This document shows, piece by piece, positions 19,189 to 27,983 of a DNA stretch of 50,017 bases. Position numbers and translations under genes: made by a program. The stretch spans positions 1-50,017 of the forward strand of contig JAUNAK010000010.1 in assembly GCA_030527665.1 (NCBI GenBank), given 5' to 3'. Positions within the stretch are counted from its first letter, which is position 1; the number at the start of each line of letters is the position of its first letter. This stretch comes from Eubacteriales bacterium (GTDB lineage Bacteria; Bacillota; Clostridia; Lachnospirales; Lachnospiraceae). Under the pieces are notes generated by a model. That model did no database searches. It saw only the letters and a list, made by a program, of their open reading frames with translations, and had not been told where the DNA came from.

Positions 19189-20577
19189 TTATCTGATGCA
19201 AAGGCTGTCTACCATTACACAGCGTCTCTTCTTTGTGAAAGATTTTGCAGATGTAAGGCCTTCACCGGTACGGCTTGCGATGGTGAATGTACAGTATCCT
19301 TCGCCGCCGAAACCAAGTGCCGCATAGGACGGTCCGTTCTTAACAAGGATCGCTGTATCCATTGCTTTTGCATAGCGTGTGATACGAGTCACATCATGAG
19401 AATGGATGTGTGCAGAATGGCGGTTGCCATGCTCCAGCCATACGCATTTCTCAACGGCATCCTCAAAATCCTTTGCCGGAACGATACCAAGGATCGGCAT
19501 CATCAGCTCCTCTGCGATCAGCGGATGCTCTTTCTCAGCTACAAAGGTAATGCACCGTGTCTCTTCCGGAGCGGTAACACCGATCATAGCCAGAAGCGTC
19601 TTGGCATCACGGCCGACACATTTACGGTTCAGTCTTCCCTTCTCGTCCATGACGGTAGCAGCAAGCTTATCCAGCTCCTCTTTGGAAGCGTGATAGCATC
19701 CCTGTTCAGTCGTCATGTAATGGAGAAGTTCATCTACAACGGAGTCGATGGCAACGATCTCTTTCTCTGCAATACAGGGAAGATTGTTGTCAAAGGTACA
19801 TCCGTTTACGATATCCTCAGCAGCCTTGCGGATATCAGCGGTCTCGTCAACCAGTGCCGGCGGATTGCCTGCGCCTGCTCCGATACCACGTTTTCCGGAG
19901 GAAAGAACTGCTGTTACAACGCCCGGTCCGCCGGTAGCAACCAGAAGCGGAATGTCCGGATGTTTCATCATGATCGCACTCGTCTGCATTGTCGGCTTTG
20001 TAACGGTTACACAGATATTATCCGGTCCGCCAACCTCAAGGGAAGCCTCATTGCACATATTGATTGCGAAAATAGTTGTATTAACTGCCTGCGGATGCGG
20101 GTTGAACACAACGGTGTTTCCTGCCGCAAGCATTCCGATCGTATTGGAGAAAATTGTCTCCTGCGGATTGGTACAGGGTGTAATTGCACCGATAACGCCG
20201 AACGGGCCCATCTCCTCAAGAGTAAGGCCGCGGTCTCCGGACCATGCGAGAGTCTTGATGTCCTCAGTTCCCGGAATCTTATCTGCACACAGATGATTCT
20301 TCAGGATCTTGTGGCCTACATTACCCATGCCTGTTTCTTCAACAGCCATGCGGGCCATCAGCTCTGCATTCTCATGGATCTTCTGACGGATCCTGGAAAT
20401 GATCTTCTCTCTGGCATCCAGGCTCAGAGTTTTTACGATCTTCTCGGAAGCCTTTGCAGCCTCGATCGCATCGTTCATATCATCAAAGATTCCGTGTCTG
20501 CCGGATCCCTCTTTCAGGGTCATCTTAGCAACAATGTCCTGCACGATATTTCTTACCATGCTTTCATCTACTGCCAC
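19189..20577 (-). CDS. pduP: CoA-acylating propionaldehyde dehydrogenase
   Basis: 462 aa, the usual PduP/EutE length. It oxidises propionaldehyde to propionyl-CoA with NAD inside the compartment. The catalytic cysteine is Cys268 in DNNLPCIAEKE, and the cofactor region ITPCTNPQETIFSN is conserved. The N-terminus (MAVDESMVRNIVQDIVAKMT) is an encapsulation helix followed by a Gly/Ser linker. Start is GTG at 20577, with AGGAGG 8 nt upstream. It follows the aldolase gene by 28 nt. Confidence 0.95.
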   Translation of the reverse strand: MAVDESMVRNIVQDIVAKMTLKEGSGRHGIFDDMNDAIEAAKASEKIVKTLSLDAREKIISRIRQKIHENAELMARMAVEETGMGNVGHKILKNHLCADKIPGTEDIKTLAWSGDRGLTLEEMGPFGVIGAITPCTNPQETIFSNTIGMLAAGNTVVFNPHPQAVNTTIFAINMCNEASLEVGGPDNICVTVTKPTMQTSAIMMKHPDIPLLVATGGPGVVTAVLSSGKRGIGAGAGNPPALVDETADIRKAAEDIVNGCTFDNNLPCIAEKEIVAIDSVVDELLHYMTTEQGCYHASKEELDKLAATVMDEKGRLNRKCVGRDAKTLLAMIGVTAPEETRCITFVAEKEHPLIAEELMMPILGIVPAKDFEDAVEKCVWLEHGNRHSAHIHSHDVTRITRYAKAMDTAILVKNGPSYAALGFGGEGYCTFTIASRTGEGLTSAKSFTKKRRCVMVDSLCIR

Positions 20578-20605
20578 GATTTTTACCTCCTGATCTGCCT
20601 GTCGA

Positions 20606-21445
20606 TTACTGAATTCCTAACTGCTCCATAACTTTTCTTGTGATTGCAGCGATCTGGTCAGCATCTGTCGGCTCGATCGGATGTGCATAAGTGGAACCGG
20701 AGTGAGCGCCCAGTCCGTCTGTGCTGCAGCTTCCGCCGCCGCAGTTATGGCAGTTCTTCTCACCCTTGTTCTGGCACAGGTTTGCCGGATGTTTGCCCGG
20801 AAGTCCCATCTGACGACGGATTTCATACAGTCTCTCAACAGTTGCCTTGTCGAACTCCTTCGGTCCGCCAAGCATCTTGGACTGATACAGCAGCTGTGCA
20901 TAGAACTCAACAGACTCCATCTTCAGGTATGCAGCCAGCAGGTCTGTGGACCATGTCAGTGCGCCGTGGCTCTCAAGCAGAACAGCGTCGAAATACGGAA
21001 GGTATTTCTCAACTGCATCCGGGATCTCCATGGTGGACGGAGTTCCGTACGGAGCGATCGGTACGCAGCCAAGTGCGATAACTGCCTCCGGCATGATCGG
21101 CTGTGTCAGCGGAATACCTGCAATTGCGAAAGATGTTGCATATACCGGATGCGCATGAACAACGGAACCAACATCCGGTCTCTTAGCATAAACTCTCATA
21201 TGCATCTTGATCTCGGAAGACGGTCTGAATCCCGGATTTGCCTTGAGCACTTCACCTTTCTCATTAACACGGCAGATATACTCCGGTGTCATGAAACCTT
21301 TGGAAACGCCGGTCGGTGTGCACAGGAACTCATGCTCGCTGACCTTAACAGAGATATTGCCATCGTTTGCAGCAACCATGTTGCGGTCGTAGATTCTCTT
21401 ACCGATGTCACAAATCTGTTTCTTAATTTCAAACTCGTTTACCAT
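20606..21445 (-). CDS. Class II sugar-phosphate aldolase with C-terminal encapsulation peptide
   Basis: 279-aa zinc-dependent aldolase of the FucA/RhaD/AraD superfamily, splitting L-fuculose- or L-rhamnulose-1-phosphate into dihydroxyacetone phosphate and lactaldehyde. Zinc ligands are visible in VVHAHPVY and LLESHGAL, and the catalytic glutamate in PSSEIKMHMRVY. After the catalytic domain comes a cysteine-rich linker (Cys224, 232, 235, 240) and then a C-terminal amphipathic helix DADQIAAITRKVMEQLGIQ of encapsulation-peptide type. ATG 21445 has AAGGAGG 10 nt upstream. Its place beside pduP, and rhaB 13 kb away, supports a deoxysugar route. FucA versus RhaD cannot be decided from sequence. Confidence 0.9.
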   Translation of the reverse strand: MVNEFEIKKQICDIGKRIYDRNMVAANDGNISVKVSEHEFLCTPTGVSKGFMTPEYICRVNEKGEVLKANPGFRPSSEIKMHMRVYAKRPDVGSVVHAHPVYATSFAIAGIPLTQPIMPEAVIALGCVPIAPYGTPSTMEIPDAVEKYLPYFDAVLLESHGALTWSTDLLAAYLKMESVEFYAQLLYQSKMLGGPKEFDKATVERLYEIRRQMGLPGKHPANLCQNKGEKNCHNCGGGSCSTDGLGAHSGSTYAHPIEPTDADQIAAITRKVMEQLGIQ

Positions 21446-21535
21446 ATTGCTTTTTCCTCCTTGAAATGCATTTTGGTTATTGGATTTTGTAAAAAATTGG
21501 ATATGTATCCTCATGACATTACATGTAGCTATTTT

Positions 21536-21560
21536 ATTATATAGCCGCCTATACTGTCAA
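21536..21560 (-). promoter_or_regulatory. Possible internal promoter before the aldolase gene
   Basis: The 142-nt gap between pduV and the aldolase holds minus-strand TTGACA (21555-21560) and TATAAT (21536-21541), only 13 nt apart, with an inverted repeat TATAG-N4-CTATA at 21540-21553. Alternative pairs with proper spacing (TTCTAT-18-TATAAT, or TTGACA-17-ATAAAA) exist. A second transcript for aldolase, pduP and the shell genes is likely, but the exact hexamers are uncertain. Confidence 0.5.
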
Positions 21561-21587
21561 TAGAATCAGTGTTGTTTCATGTGGTTT

Positions 21588-22064
21588 CTATTCGGTTTCC
21601 TGTGGAGTTTCTGTCATTTCCCAGGGCATTACATCGCCCGGTTCCCGCAAATACTCCAGAATGTCGGAGATTCCTTCTCCCAGCTTCGAATCCACGTAAA
21701 AAATATTCCTGCAGCCGGCCCGCCGAAGCCATCCGGCAGCCCTTTCCACATTTCCGAGCGGATGATTGATCTTGGTCACGATCCCGATCACATCCCGGTT
21801 GCAGGTCGCCGTAATTGCCGGCGGAAACAATGTATACGGCTCAATGGACGAGAGCAGAAGCCCCACCACATCCGCCTCATAGGTATAGAGTGCCAGTGCA
21901 TGTGCCAGACGGGCTGTCTGTGCATATTCTCCGGGCGTATCGATGATCACATCAAAATTGTTCACATACTGTGTCTTGTGATACTGGATTTTTTCACCCT
22001 TCAGTGCCTGCGTAAGCGTCGTCTTGCCGGTTTCACTGCGTCCCATTAATACGATCTTTTTCAT
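21588..22064 (-). CDS. pduV: PduV/EutP-family Ras-like GTPase
   Basis: 158-aa small P-loop GTPase associated with microcompartments. Walker A is GRSETGKT (residues 8-15), the G3 motif is DTPGEY and a G4-like TKIN follows; the C-terminal tail is acidic. PduV of Salmonella has been linked to compartment positioning, and EutP has been reported as an acetate kinase; which activity applies here is unknown. It follows pduU by 6 nt. Confidence 0.92.
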   Translation of the reverse strand: MKKIVLMGRSETGKTTLTQALKGEKIQYHKTQYVNNFDVIIDTPGEYAQTARLAHALALYTYEADVVGLLLSSIEPYTLFPPAITATCNRDVIGIVTKINHPLGNVERAAGWLRRAGCRNIFYVDSKLGEGISDILEYLREPGDVMPWEMTETPQETE

Positions 22065-22070
22065 ACCGCA

Positions 22071-22439
22071 TCAGGTCCTTGTCACCGGACAGATCGTATA
22101 GCCGAGGGTGCCGCCGATGTAGTCCAGAACAGCGTTCACCGCTGCCTCTACCTCGGATACGGTTCCGGTAATGATCAGACTGCCGGCAAAGCGGTCGACA
22201 AAGCCCAGATCCACGCCGGCTGCCTTCACTGCAATATCCGCCATGATGATCGCTGTTTCCGCAGGGCTGACTGTCATGATACCGATGGCAGCACTGCCGT
22301 AATCGATCGTCGGATCCAGTCCCAGTTTGGTGTACATTTCCTCCTGCGGTCCGCAGATAATGTGCGCCAGAGAGATCTGTTTTCCCGGAACCAGCTCCTG
22401 AATAATTCTTTGTTTTACTTCGGGTGACCAATCATTCAT
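22071..22439 (-). CDS. pduU: PduU/EutS-type permuted BMC-H shell protein
   Basis: 122-aa shell protein of the circularly permuted BMC-H class that has a small beta-barrel over the pore. The N-terminal extension KQRIIQELVPGKQISLAHIICG and the later GSLIITGTVSEVEAAVNAVLDY are family hallmarks. Partner of pduV in the usual pduUV pair. Confidence 0.93.
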   Translation of the reverse strand: MNDWSPEVKQRIIQELVPGKQISLAHIICGPQEEMYTKLGLDPTIDYGSAAIGIMTVSPAETAIIMADIAVKAAGVDLGFVDRFAGSLIITGTVSEVEAAVNAVLDYIGGTLGYTICPVTRT

Positions 22440-22466
22440 ATTTCTTTACCACCTGTTCTGAAAATA

Positions 22467-23180
22467 CTAGATAATATGCAGGATCCGAAACAGCCTCTCC
22501 GGCTGTCCGTTCAGGATCAGTTCTTCCGGAAAATCCACCGAGCGGACCATTCGTTCCGCCCAGGTAAAATCCCCGATATGCCCGGTTCCATGACTGTCAC
22601 TGGACAGCAGGACCGGCAGTTTCTTTTTTCTGCATTCCTCCAGCAGTGCCCTGTAATTATCTCTTACATCCCCCCGATATCCTTCCGGAGAAAGAGAGGA
22701 ATTGTTCACTTCTAAAATTACTCCGTATTCCGCAGCCGCTTCCGTCAGCCGGTCGTAATCCAGCGGATACCGGGTATCATCCGGATGCCCGATGATCCGG
22801 ACGCCCTTGTGCCGCATGGCAAGTGTATAAGCCATGGTATTTGCTTCCCTGCAGCCGGGCTTCAGATTCTGGTAATGCACACTTGCAATCGCATAATCCA
22901 GCCGATCCAGAACTTCTTCCGGAATGTCGATCGTTCCGCAGTAGTCCACGATATTCACTTCCGCTCCGTAACAGAGCCGAACTCCCTGCCGCATGGCAGG
23001 TCCGTTTGCCAGACTTCGAAAATAGGAAAGCGTTCCCGCCGCCCGTGTTGCAGGACCGTGATCGGTAATCCCCAGAACTTCGATCCGTTTTGCGGCAGCA
23101 GCTTTGGCCATATCCGTAATGGTACAGGAAGTTCCATGTCCGCTTGCTATTGTATGTGTATGCATATCACAATGGTACAT
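22467..23180 (-). CDS. PHP-domain phosphoesterase (YcdX-like)
   Basis: 237-aa PHP-domain protein with a full set of metal-binding motifs: CDMHTHT (residues 4-10), ITDHG, YGAEVNIV, ASVHY, IGHPDD and SSDSH near the C-terminus. This set forms the three-metal site typical of YcdX-like phosphatases. The substrate is unknown. It starts with GGAGG upstream and sits between the HPr-kinase-like gene and pduU inside the BMC operon, which is not a standard Pdu location. It lacks an encapsulation peptide, so it is probably cytosolic. Confidence 0.85.
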   Translation of the reverse strand: MYHCDMHTHTIASGHGTSCTITDMAKAAAAKRIEVLGITDHGPATRAAGTLSYFRSLANGPAMRQGVRLCYGAEVNIVDYCGTIDIPEEVLDRLDYAIASVHYQNLKPGCREANTMAYTLAMRHKGVRIIGHPDDTRYPLDYDRLTEAAAEYGVILEVNNSSLSPEGYRGDVRDNYRALLEECRKKKLPVLLSSDSHGTGHIGDFTWAERMVRSVDFPEELILNGQPERLFRILHII

Positions 23181-23256
23181 GACGCTTCCCTCCGTTGTTT
23201 TTTCTGTCTTCCGACTGTTTTTATATGCCGGATCTTTTTATTTCCGATTGCCGGCA

Positions 23257-23985
23257 TCAATGAATTTTTTCGATTTCACGATGCATCGCTTCGTAGGCAG
23301 TCATCACTGCCTGATGCGATATATCACACTGCATGCGGTATACCGGAACCGTATTGATCAGTCTGCTCAACAGCATTTCGTTTTTCTTCTGCAGTTCCCA
23401 GGGAGCCGCGTGTAGCGACTGATCATTGACAAGCGGTTTTGCTTCCGCGTAACCGATTCGCCGAATCCGGTTTGTCTCTCCTTTTTCCAGAAAACAGATT
23501 CCTTTTACCGGAACCCGGACATTCGTATTGAGATGTGTTTTTCCGTCCCAGGGTGCTCCGTATACATAGACACGATCCTGCAGAAAGCGGATCAGCGGTT
23601 TATCATCGTTGATCATTGTCACATGGGTGCCGAATACCTCCCGCCACAATTCCGCATGTGTGGATTTACCTCCTCCGGAAGGTGCTGAAAACAGATAGGC
23701 TTCTCCATCCTTCTCAACTGCCGAAGCATGAAAAAAAACGGTATCAAACAGCAATGCTTTCTCGCAGAATGCACGGTAAACGGAAATCGCCTCCAGATAT
23801 TCTTCGGAAAATCCGCCGCCTTCCAGCTTTCTTTCCCGTTCGATCATTCCATTGGAAACCGAAATAAAAATCGATGTTCTCTGCTTCGATTCATCCGGAA
23901 TCCGATATTTTTTCATCAATTCACAGGTATATGCACCTGCGCCTTCTACTGCAGCGGTAAGATCGGCAAGCTGATATTTGGGCAT
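23257..23985 (-). CDS. HPr-kinase-like P-loop protein
   Basis: 242 aa. The Walker A motif SAPSGGGKSTHAELW (about residues 99-113) and the downstream aspartate pair INDDKPLIRF match the HPr kinase/phosphorylase-like fold, also used by PqqD- and lasso-peptide-linked kinases. The N-terminal part (about 90 residues) has no recognisable domain, and the HPr kinase C-terminal signature is not evident. It begins 11 nt after the adenosyltransferase stop with GAGGAG upstream, so it is part of the operon. No RiPP or PqqD gene is nearby. A substrate kinase or regulatory kinase for the compartment is possible; the function is not established. Confidence 0.75.
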   Translation of the reverse strand: MPKYQLADLTAAVEGAGAYTCELMKKYRIPDESKQRTSIFISVSNGMIERERKLEGGGFSEEYLEAISVYRAFCEKALLFDTVFFHASAVEKDGEAYLFSAPSGGGKSTHAELWREVFGTHVTMINDDKPLIRFLQDRVYVYGAPWDGKTHLNTNVRVPVKGICFLEKGETNRIRRIGYAEAKPLVNDQSLHAAPWELQKKNEMLLSRLINTVPVYRMQCDISHQAVMTAYEAMHREIEKIH

Positions 23986-23996
23986 CTGCTTCTCCT

Positions 23997-24569
23997 CTAC
24001 TCTCTCCGGCCGGCGTCCTTCAGGACATCGCGAATAACTTCCTGACGAATGCCTTCTTCGCGGATATTTTCGGCTTTGTAATCCGCATATCTCGCACAGA
24101 CATACAGATAATCCGACAGGCGGTTCATATACTGCATGGCAGCTTTGTCGGCAACAAACTTCTGTGCTACCGTTCGGAATCTTCTCTCTGCCCTTCTGGC
24201 CACTGCTCTGGCCACATCCAGGCGTGCAGATTCCTCACATCCGCCGTAAAGCACGAACTCCTGCGGTCTTGGAAAGGAATCCTCCATATGATCGATCCAC
24301 CCTTCCAGTCTCTGTACTTCCACAGCATCAAATCGGTATTCCCGCTTCATGGGCGCAGCAACACCGGACATCATAAACATCAGCGTCCTCTGAATATGCA
24401 CCAGCTGCAGCCGAAGTTCCTCATCCGCCAGCACCTTTGCCATGCCGATATGACTGTTCAATTCATCAATTGTTCCCAGGAGTTCAATGCGGTCATCCGT
24501 CTTCAAAACGCTTTGTCCGTTCAAAAGCCCGGTTCTTCCATTGTCTCCGTTTTTTGTATAAACACTCAT
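23997..24569 (-). CDS. pduO: Cob(I)alamin adenosyltransferase, PduO type
   Basis: 190-aa ATP:cob(I)alamin adenosyltransferase that makes adenosylcobalamin for the diol dehydratase. The ATP-binding beginning VYTKNGDNGRTGLLNG matches the PduO family, as do ELNSHIGMAKV and the conserved cobalamin-site region RRAERRF and LNRLSDYLYVCARYAD-like MNRLSDYLYV. Only the catalytic domain is present; the PduO C-terminal (GlcG/HbpS) domain is a separate gene at 30009-30470. It follows pduH by 24 nt. Confidence 0.93.
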   Translation of the reverse strand: MSVYTKNGDNGRTGLLNGQSVLKTDDRIELLGTIDELNSHIGMAKVLADEELRLQLVHIQRTLMFMMSGVAAPMKREYRFDAVEVQRLEGWIDHMEDSFPRPQEFVLYGGCEESARLDVARAVARRAERRFRTVAQKFVADKAAMQYMNRLSDYLYVCARYADYKAENIREEGIRQEVIRDVLKDAGRRE

Positions 24570-24593
24570 ATTTTTTCCTTTATCGAGAGCGTT

Positions 24594-24929
24594 TTAACGT
24601 TCTTTTAGTGACAGTTTCTTGATAACTCTTGCACTATTTGTGCCGGTGATCCGACACTCCTCATACGTGGGCATGTGATACTGCTGTACATTGTCCCCAC
24701 GTTTTCTTCCGCGCATCTGCATGGCAATATCCACACCGCAGATTCCGATTCCGGAACCCATCATGGAATCCCTCGCAGCTTCAAATGCCAGAAGTCCCGT
24801 ATCCGTCTCCTCCCTGTCAAATACCTCAGAAGAAATCCCCTCTTCTTCGATTCCCGCAAGAATCTGTTTCAGGAATTCCGGATCCGGCTGGTTTACATAT
24901 ATAAAAATAGACGGCCGTCTGCTGATCAT
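24594..24929 (-). CDS. pduH: Diol dehydratase reactivase small subunit
   Basis: 111-aa DdrB/PduH-like subunit that, with PduG, exchanges damaged cobalamin from propanediol dehydratase. It resembles a trimmed medium dehydratase subunit: the motif DSMMGSGIGICGVDIAMQMRG parallels the GSGIGIGIQSKG region of PduD. The second ATG at 24929 is chosen since GGGAGGA lies 7 nt before it; the first ATG abuts the ribosome binding site. The C-terminus NSARVIKKLSLKER is typical. 47 nt after pduG. Confidence 0.92.
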   Translation of the reverse strand: MISRRPSIFIYVNQPDPEFLKQILAGIEEEGISSEVFDREETDTGLLAFEAARDSMMGSGIGICGVDIAMQMRGRKRGDNVQQYHMPTYEECRITGTNSARVIKKLSLKER

Positions 24930-24976
24930 TGTCATTCCTCCCTACAGGTGATGGACAGCTATGGACCTCCTCCGAA

Positions 24977-26800
24977 TCACGTCCGCTGAGCATCCATGAT
25001 ATACGAGAGAACCAGTCCGGTTGCCACCGCATTGCGAGGGCCTTCCTTTCCGCGGATATTTCCCCGCCCGCAGACGATCCTGTAATTTGCAAATTCTTCG
25101 GTAAGCATCTCCGGTATTTCAAAATCCAGAGCCGATCCGCCTACCAGAACTACATTGGAGATCTTCTTCAGGTCATGTCCCGGTGCAACACTTGTCAATG
25201 CACGAACAGCATTCATCACAAAGACTTTGCGCTTCGCCTCACGGCGCACTTCCCGAATACGTTCCATCGGTATATCCTGCTCGATCCGTACCAGCCCTGC
25301 TTCTGTCAGCAGCACCACTCGACCATATAGTCTCGGGTCCAGCGATTCCTCCACGAAATGCATTTCTCCATTCTCCATGCGCATATGGAAAAGACTCTCC
25401 ACTTTTGCCAGCGGATATTTTTTGATCTGTTCCGCAATCGTACGGGATGTCAGACCAAGTTCCGTCTGGATCAGCATGCTGACCAGTTCTCCGGCACCAG
25501 CCTGGTGCACTCTTCGCACCCGCTGTGTTTCATCGATCACTGCCGCATCCGTCGAACCGCCTCCCATATCCAGCATTGCCAGCGGAAGCGTTGTTCCCGG
25601 TGTAGTCAATGCGCCAAGGGCAGCCATAACCGCTTCGACTCCTGCGATCTTCACTTCCGTATGCATTCTGTTTCGAAGTTCTTCGGCGATTGCTTCCATC
25701 GGAAGCTGCTGTGTACGAACCATGGCAGCAATACCGACTGCTTTTTCCAGGCAGGTCTCTCCTGCCAGGGCACCGCTGATCAATACCGGTGCCAGTGTAT
25801 CTACCGCAAGAATATCCGTGATTCGTATCTCCGATCCCGCGTCACAGCTTACCTCCTGCATGCCTTTTTTGATACGCCGGAGCATATTGCCGATGTTTGT
25901 ATTTTCCTCACCGGCAACATCATGAATCTCGCCTGCATTCATAACTGCCTGCATGATTCGTTCCGCGCCCTCATCCAGCTGGATCCGCTCCGGATGTTCT
26001 GCATCCAGATAGATCTCACCGGCAGGAAGTACGTTTTCTCTGATATCTCCGTTCGGTGTTTTGATAACGACCGCACTCCGATTTCCGATCAGGCTCTTGG
26101 CGATCGGCGTAACCATTCTGGTTTCCTCCGCATCCAATCCAAGAAGGGTAGCAATTCCATACGGATTTGAAAGCATATGGATATACTGACCGGGAAGTGC
26201 CACTTCGATCGCAGCCAGTTTTCCTTCCGGAATCTTGTCGATCCGCAGCACCTCATCGATGATCGGAATTTTCTTCTCCAGACGATTTTCCACCAGAACC
26301 GCTTCATCCGCCTGCAGAATCATTCCATTGATCTGAATTATTTTTGCACTGCGATTAACTGCCGCTGCCACTTCTTCATACGTATGTGCAGCTGAAGCAT
26401 AAACAATGTAGGGACGATCTGCAGTACCTTTCTGCAGATGTTCAAAAGAAAGCAGTTCTCCCACCGCCTGTCCTGCTCCCGCAGGTGTCGACGGGTTATG
26501 ACCAATCATGGAAGAATCCGTTATGATCGTTTCTGTAAGGGTTTCCATCGCCGTATCGCCGATTACAGGAGCAGCTTCATTCAGTCTGACCATGGCAATA
26601 TCGGAAATATCTCTGCCGATCTGTCCCATAGCCCTCTTCAATGCTGCAAGAATGCCGTGAACGTTGGCCGTTGTTCCTTTGGTTCCTGTTGTCATAACCG
26701 CAGCAGACGCAAGAAAGCGCACCAGACGGTCCTGTTCAAATTCCGCAATGCAGACTTCTGTTGTCGAATTTCCAATATCCACACCTGCAACAATACGCAT
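24977..26800 (-). CDS. pduG: Diol dehydratase reactivase large subunit
   Basis: 607-aa DdrA/PduG chaperone-like ATPase of the actin/Hsp70 fold. The phosphate-1 motif VAGVDIGNSTTEV is at the N-terminus and the second nucleotide motif ALAMLDMGGGSTDAAV is near residue 415; the C-terminal VVLVGGSALDFEIPEML completes the fold. It reactivates B12-dehydratase inactivated by glycerol or oxygen. Located between pduE (100-nt gap) and pduH, as in classical pdu operons. Confidence 0.95.
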   Translation of the reverse strand: MRIVAGVDIGNSTTEVCIAEFEQDRLVRFLASAAVMTTGTKGTTANVHGILAALKRAMGQIGRDISDIAMVRLNEAAPVIGDTAMETLTETIITDSSMIGHNPSTPAGAGQAVGELLSFEHLQKGTADRPYIVYASAAHTYEEVAAAVNRSAKIIQINGMILQADEAVLVENRLEKKIPIIDEVLRIDKIPEGKLAAIEVALPGQYIHMLSNPYGIATLLGLDAEETRMVTPIAKSLIGNRSAVVIKTPNGDIRENVLPAGEIYLDAEHPERIQLDEGAERIMQAVMNAGEIHDVAGEENTNIGNMLRRIKKGMQEVSCDAGSEIRITDILAVDTLAPVLISGALAGETCLEKAVGIAAMVRTQQLPMEAIAEELRNRMHTEVKIAGVEAVMAALGALTTPGTTLPLAMLDMGGGSTDAAVIDETQRVRRVHQAGAGELVSMLIQTELGLTSRTIAEQIKKYPLAKVESLFHMRMENGEMHFVEESLDPRLYGRVVLLTEAGLVRIEQDIPMERIREVRREAKRKVFVMNAVRALTSVAPGHDLKKISNVVLVGGSALDFEIPEMLTEEFANYRIVCGRGNIRGKEGPRNAVATGLVLSYIMDAQRT

Positions 26801-26900
26801 CGAATCCCTCCTTCCTTTTTTATTCCATCCCTTCGATTTATCTCCAGATCAGATCTGCCGAAACTCACTGCAGAAACAAAATTTTCCTGCCGAATACCTG

Positions 26901-27299
26901 TTATTCAGAGAGGAGGATTCCTCTCTTCTCATAGACCTCACATGCTTCCAGAACCAGCTTTGCACAGTTCGGTGCCTGATAAACTTCCAGAAGCTCCTTA
27001 GCCATGTTAACCAGTTCGTTCTTTGTTGCACGATTAGGCCGAAGTTTGTCATACATCTTCAGAATCTTCTCATCCGGAACCCTTGTAAGCTCGGCAGCTC
27101 GCTGAAAATTCTTCTCCATAGGAGGATTTCCTGCTTCTCTGGCAACCTGTCCCTGTACCTTAAGCATCTCCGGTGAGATCTTAATATCTTCCGGTTTCAC
27201 CTGTCCTTTTACAACGGCATCCAGTGTAATATCATCCAGCTTCATGCCGCTCTTTGAAGTGATCCGTTCTCTTTCAAATTCGCCGATCGGATAACGCAT
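26901..27299 (-). CDS. pduE: Propanediol dehydratase small subunit
   Basis: 132-aa gamma subunit. Conserved segments are YPIGEFERERITSKSG, LDAVVKGQVKPEDIKISPE and RAAELTRVPDEKILKMYDKLRP. It is shorter than the enterobacterial PduE because it lacks the N-terminal leader. It follows pduD with a one-base gap, indicating tight translational coupling for stoichiometry. Confidence 0.95.
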   Translation of the reverse strand: MRYPIGEFERERITSKSGMKLDDITLDAVVKGQVKPEDIKISPEMLKVQGQVAREAGNPPMEKNFQRAAELTRVPDEKILKMYDKLRPNRATKNELVNMAKELLEVYQAPNCAKLVLEACEVYEKRGILLSE

Positions 27300-27300
27300 A

Positions 27301-27975
27301 TCAATCCTCCCATTCGATGATGCCCATAGCCGGATCCAGCTGTTCCGTCTCCGCTATATGCATAATAGCCGCTTTTACCTGGAATTTCGGACGTACCATC
27401 GGGTCATTCACAGACGGTACCGGTGTTACATTTTCGCCCTTTACATATTTGGCAGCATTTCGTCCCAGATGTCGATATGTTTCCAGCGTCATCAGCGGTG
27501 CCTGTGGAAAAAGCTCCAGATTGGACAGTGGATACAGATCTTTCTGACTGATAACCGTCGTTCCCTTGGACTGAATTCCGATACCGATTCCGGATCCGGA
27601 AAGCTTTGCGGATTCCAATGCCATGAATCCCACGTCGGAAGTATCCAGAATCTTGACTACACGCGGAATCATTCCTTCTTCCTCAATACCGGCCTTTACA
27701 TTACTGATCACATCTTCCAGCGGAATACCGCCGATAGTTTTTCGAATTTCTCTCTGAAAAGCCGCGCCGACTCCGATTACGATCTCCTTCGGATCGACAC
27801 CTTTTGCAGCTTTTCTGTATGCGGAATAATCGGTTTTCTGCGGATTGATGCGTTCTTTCCCCGCCAGCGACGGAATATCATCCTCTGCAGCCACCGTATT
27901 GTTTTTTTCTCTGTTGTTCAGCTCTCTTACAACAACTTCCGTAATCTTTTTGATTAATTCTTCCGAAATCTGCAT
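27301..27975 (-). CDS. pduD: Propanediol dehydratase medium subunit
   Basis: 224-aa beta subunit, the same length as the Salmonella protein, contributing to adenosylcobalamin binding (IPRVVKILDTSDVGFMALE and GSGIGIGIQSKGT). The first 20 residues (MQISEELIKKITEVVVRELN) are an amphipathic encapsulation helix followed by a charged linker, which would pull the whole dehydratase into the compartment. 8 nt after pduC. Confidence 0.95.
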   Translation of the reverse strand: MQISEELIKKITEVVVRELNNREKNNTVAAEDDIPSLAGKERINPQKTDYSAYRKAAKGVDPKEIVIGVGAAFQREIRKTIGGIPLEDVISNVKAGIEEEGMIPRVVKILDTSDVGFMALESAKLSGSGIGIGIQSKGTTVISQKDLYPLSNLELFPQAPLMTLETYRHLGRNAAKYVKGENVTPVPSVNDPMVRPKFQVKAAIMHIAETEQLDPAMGIIEWED

Positions 27976-27983
27976 AGCGCCTC

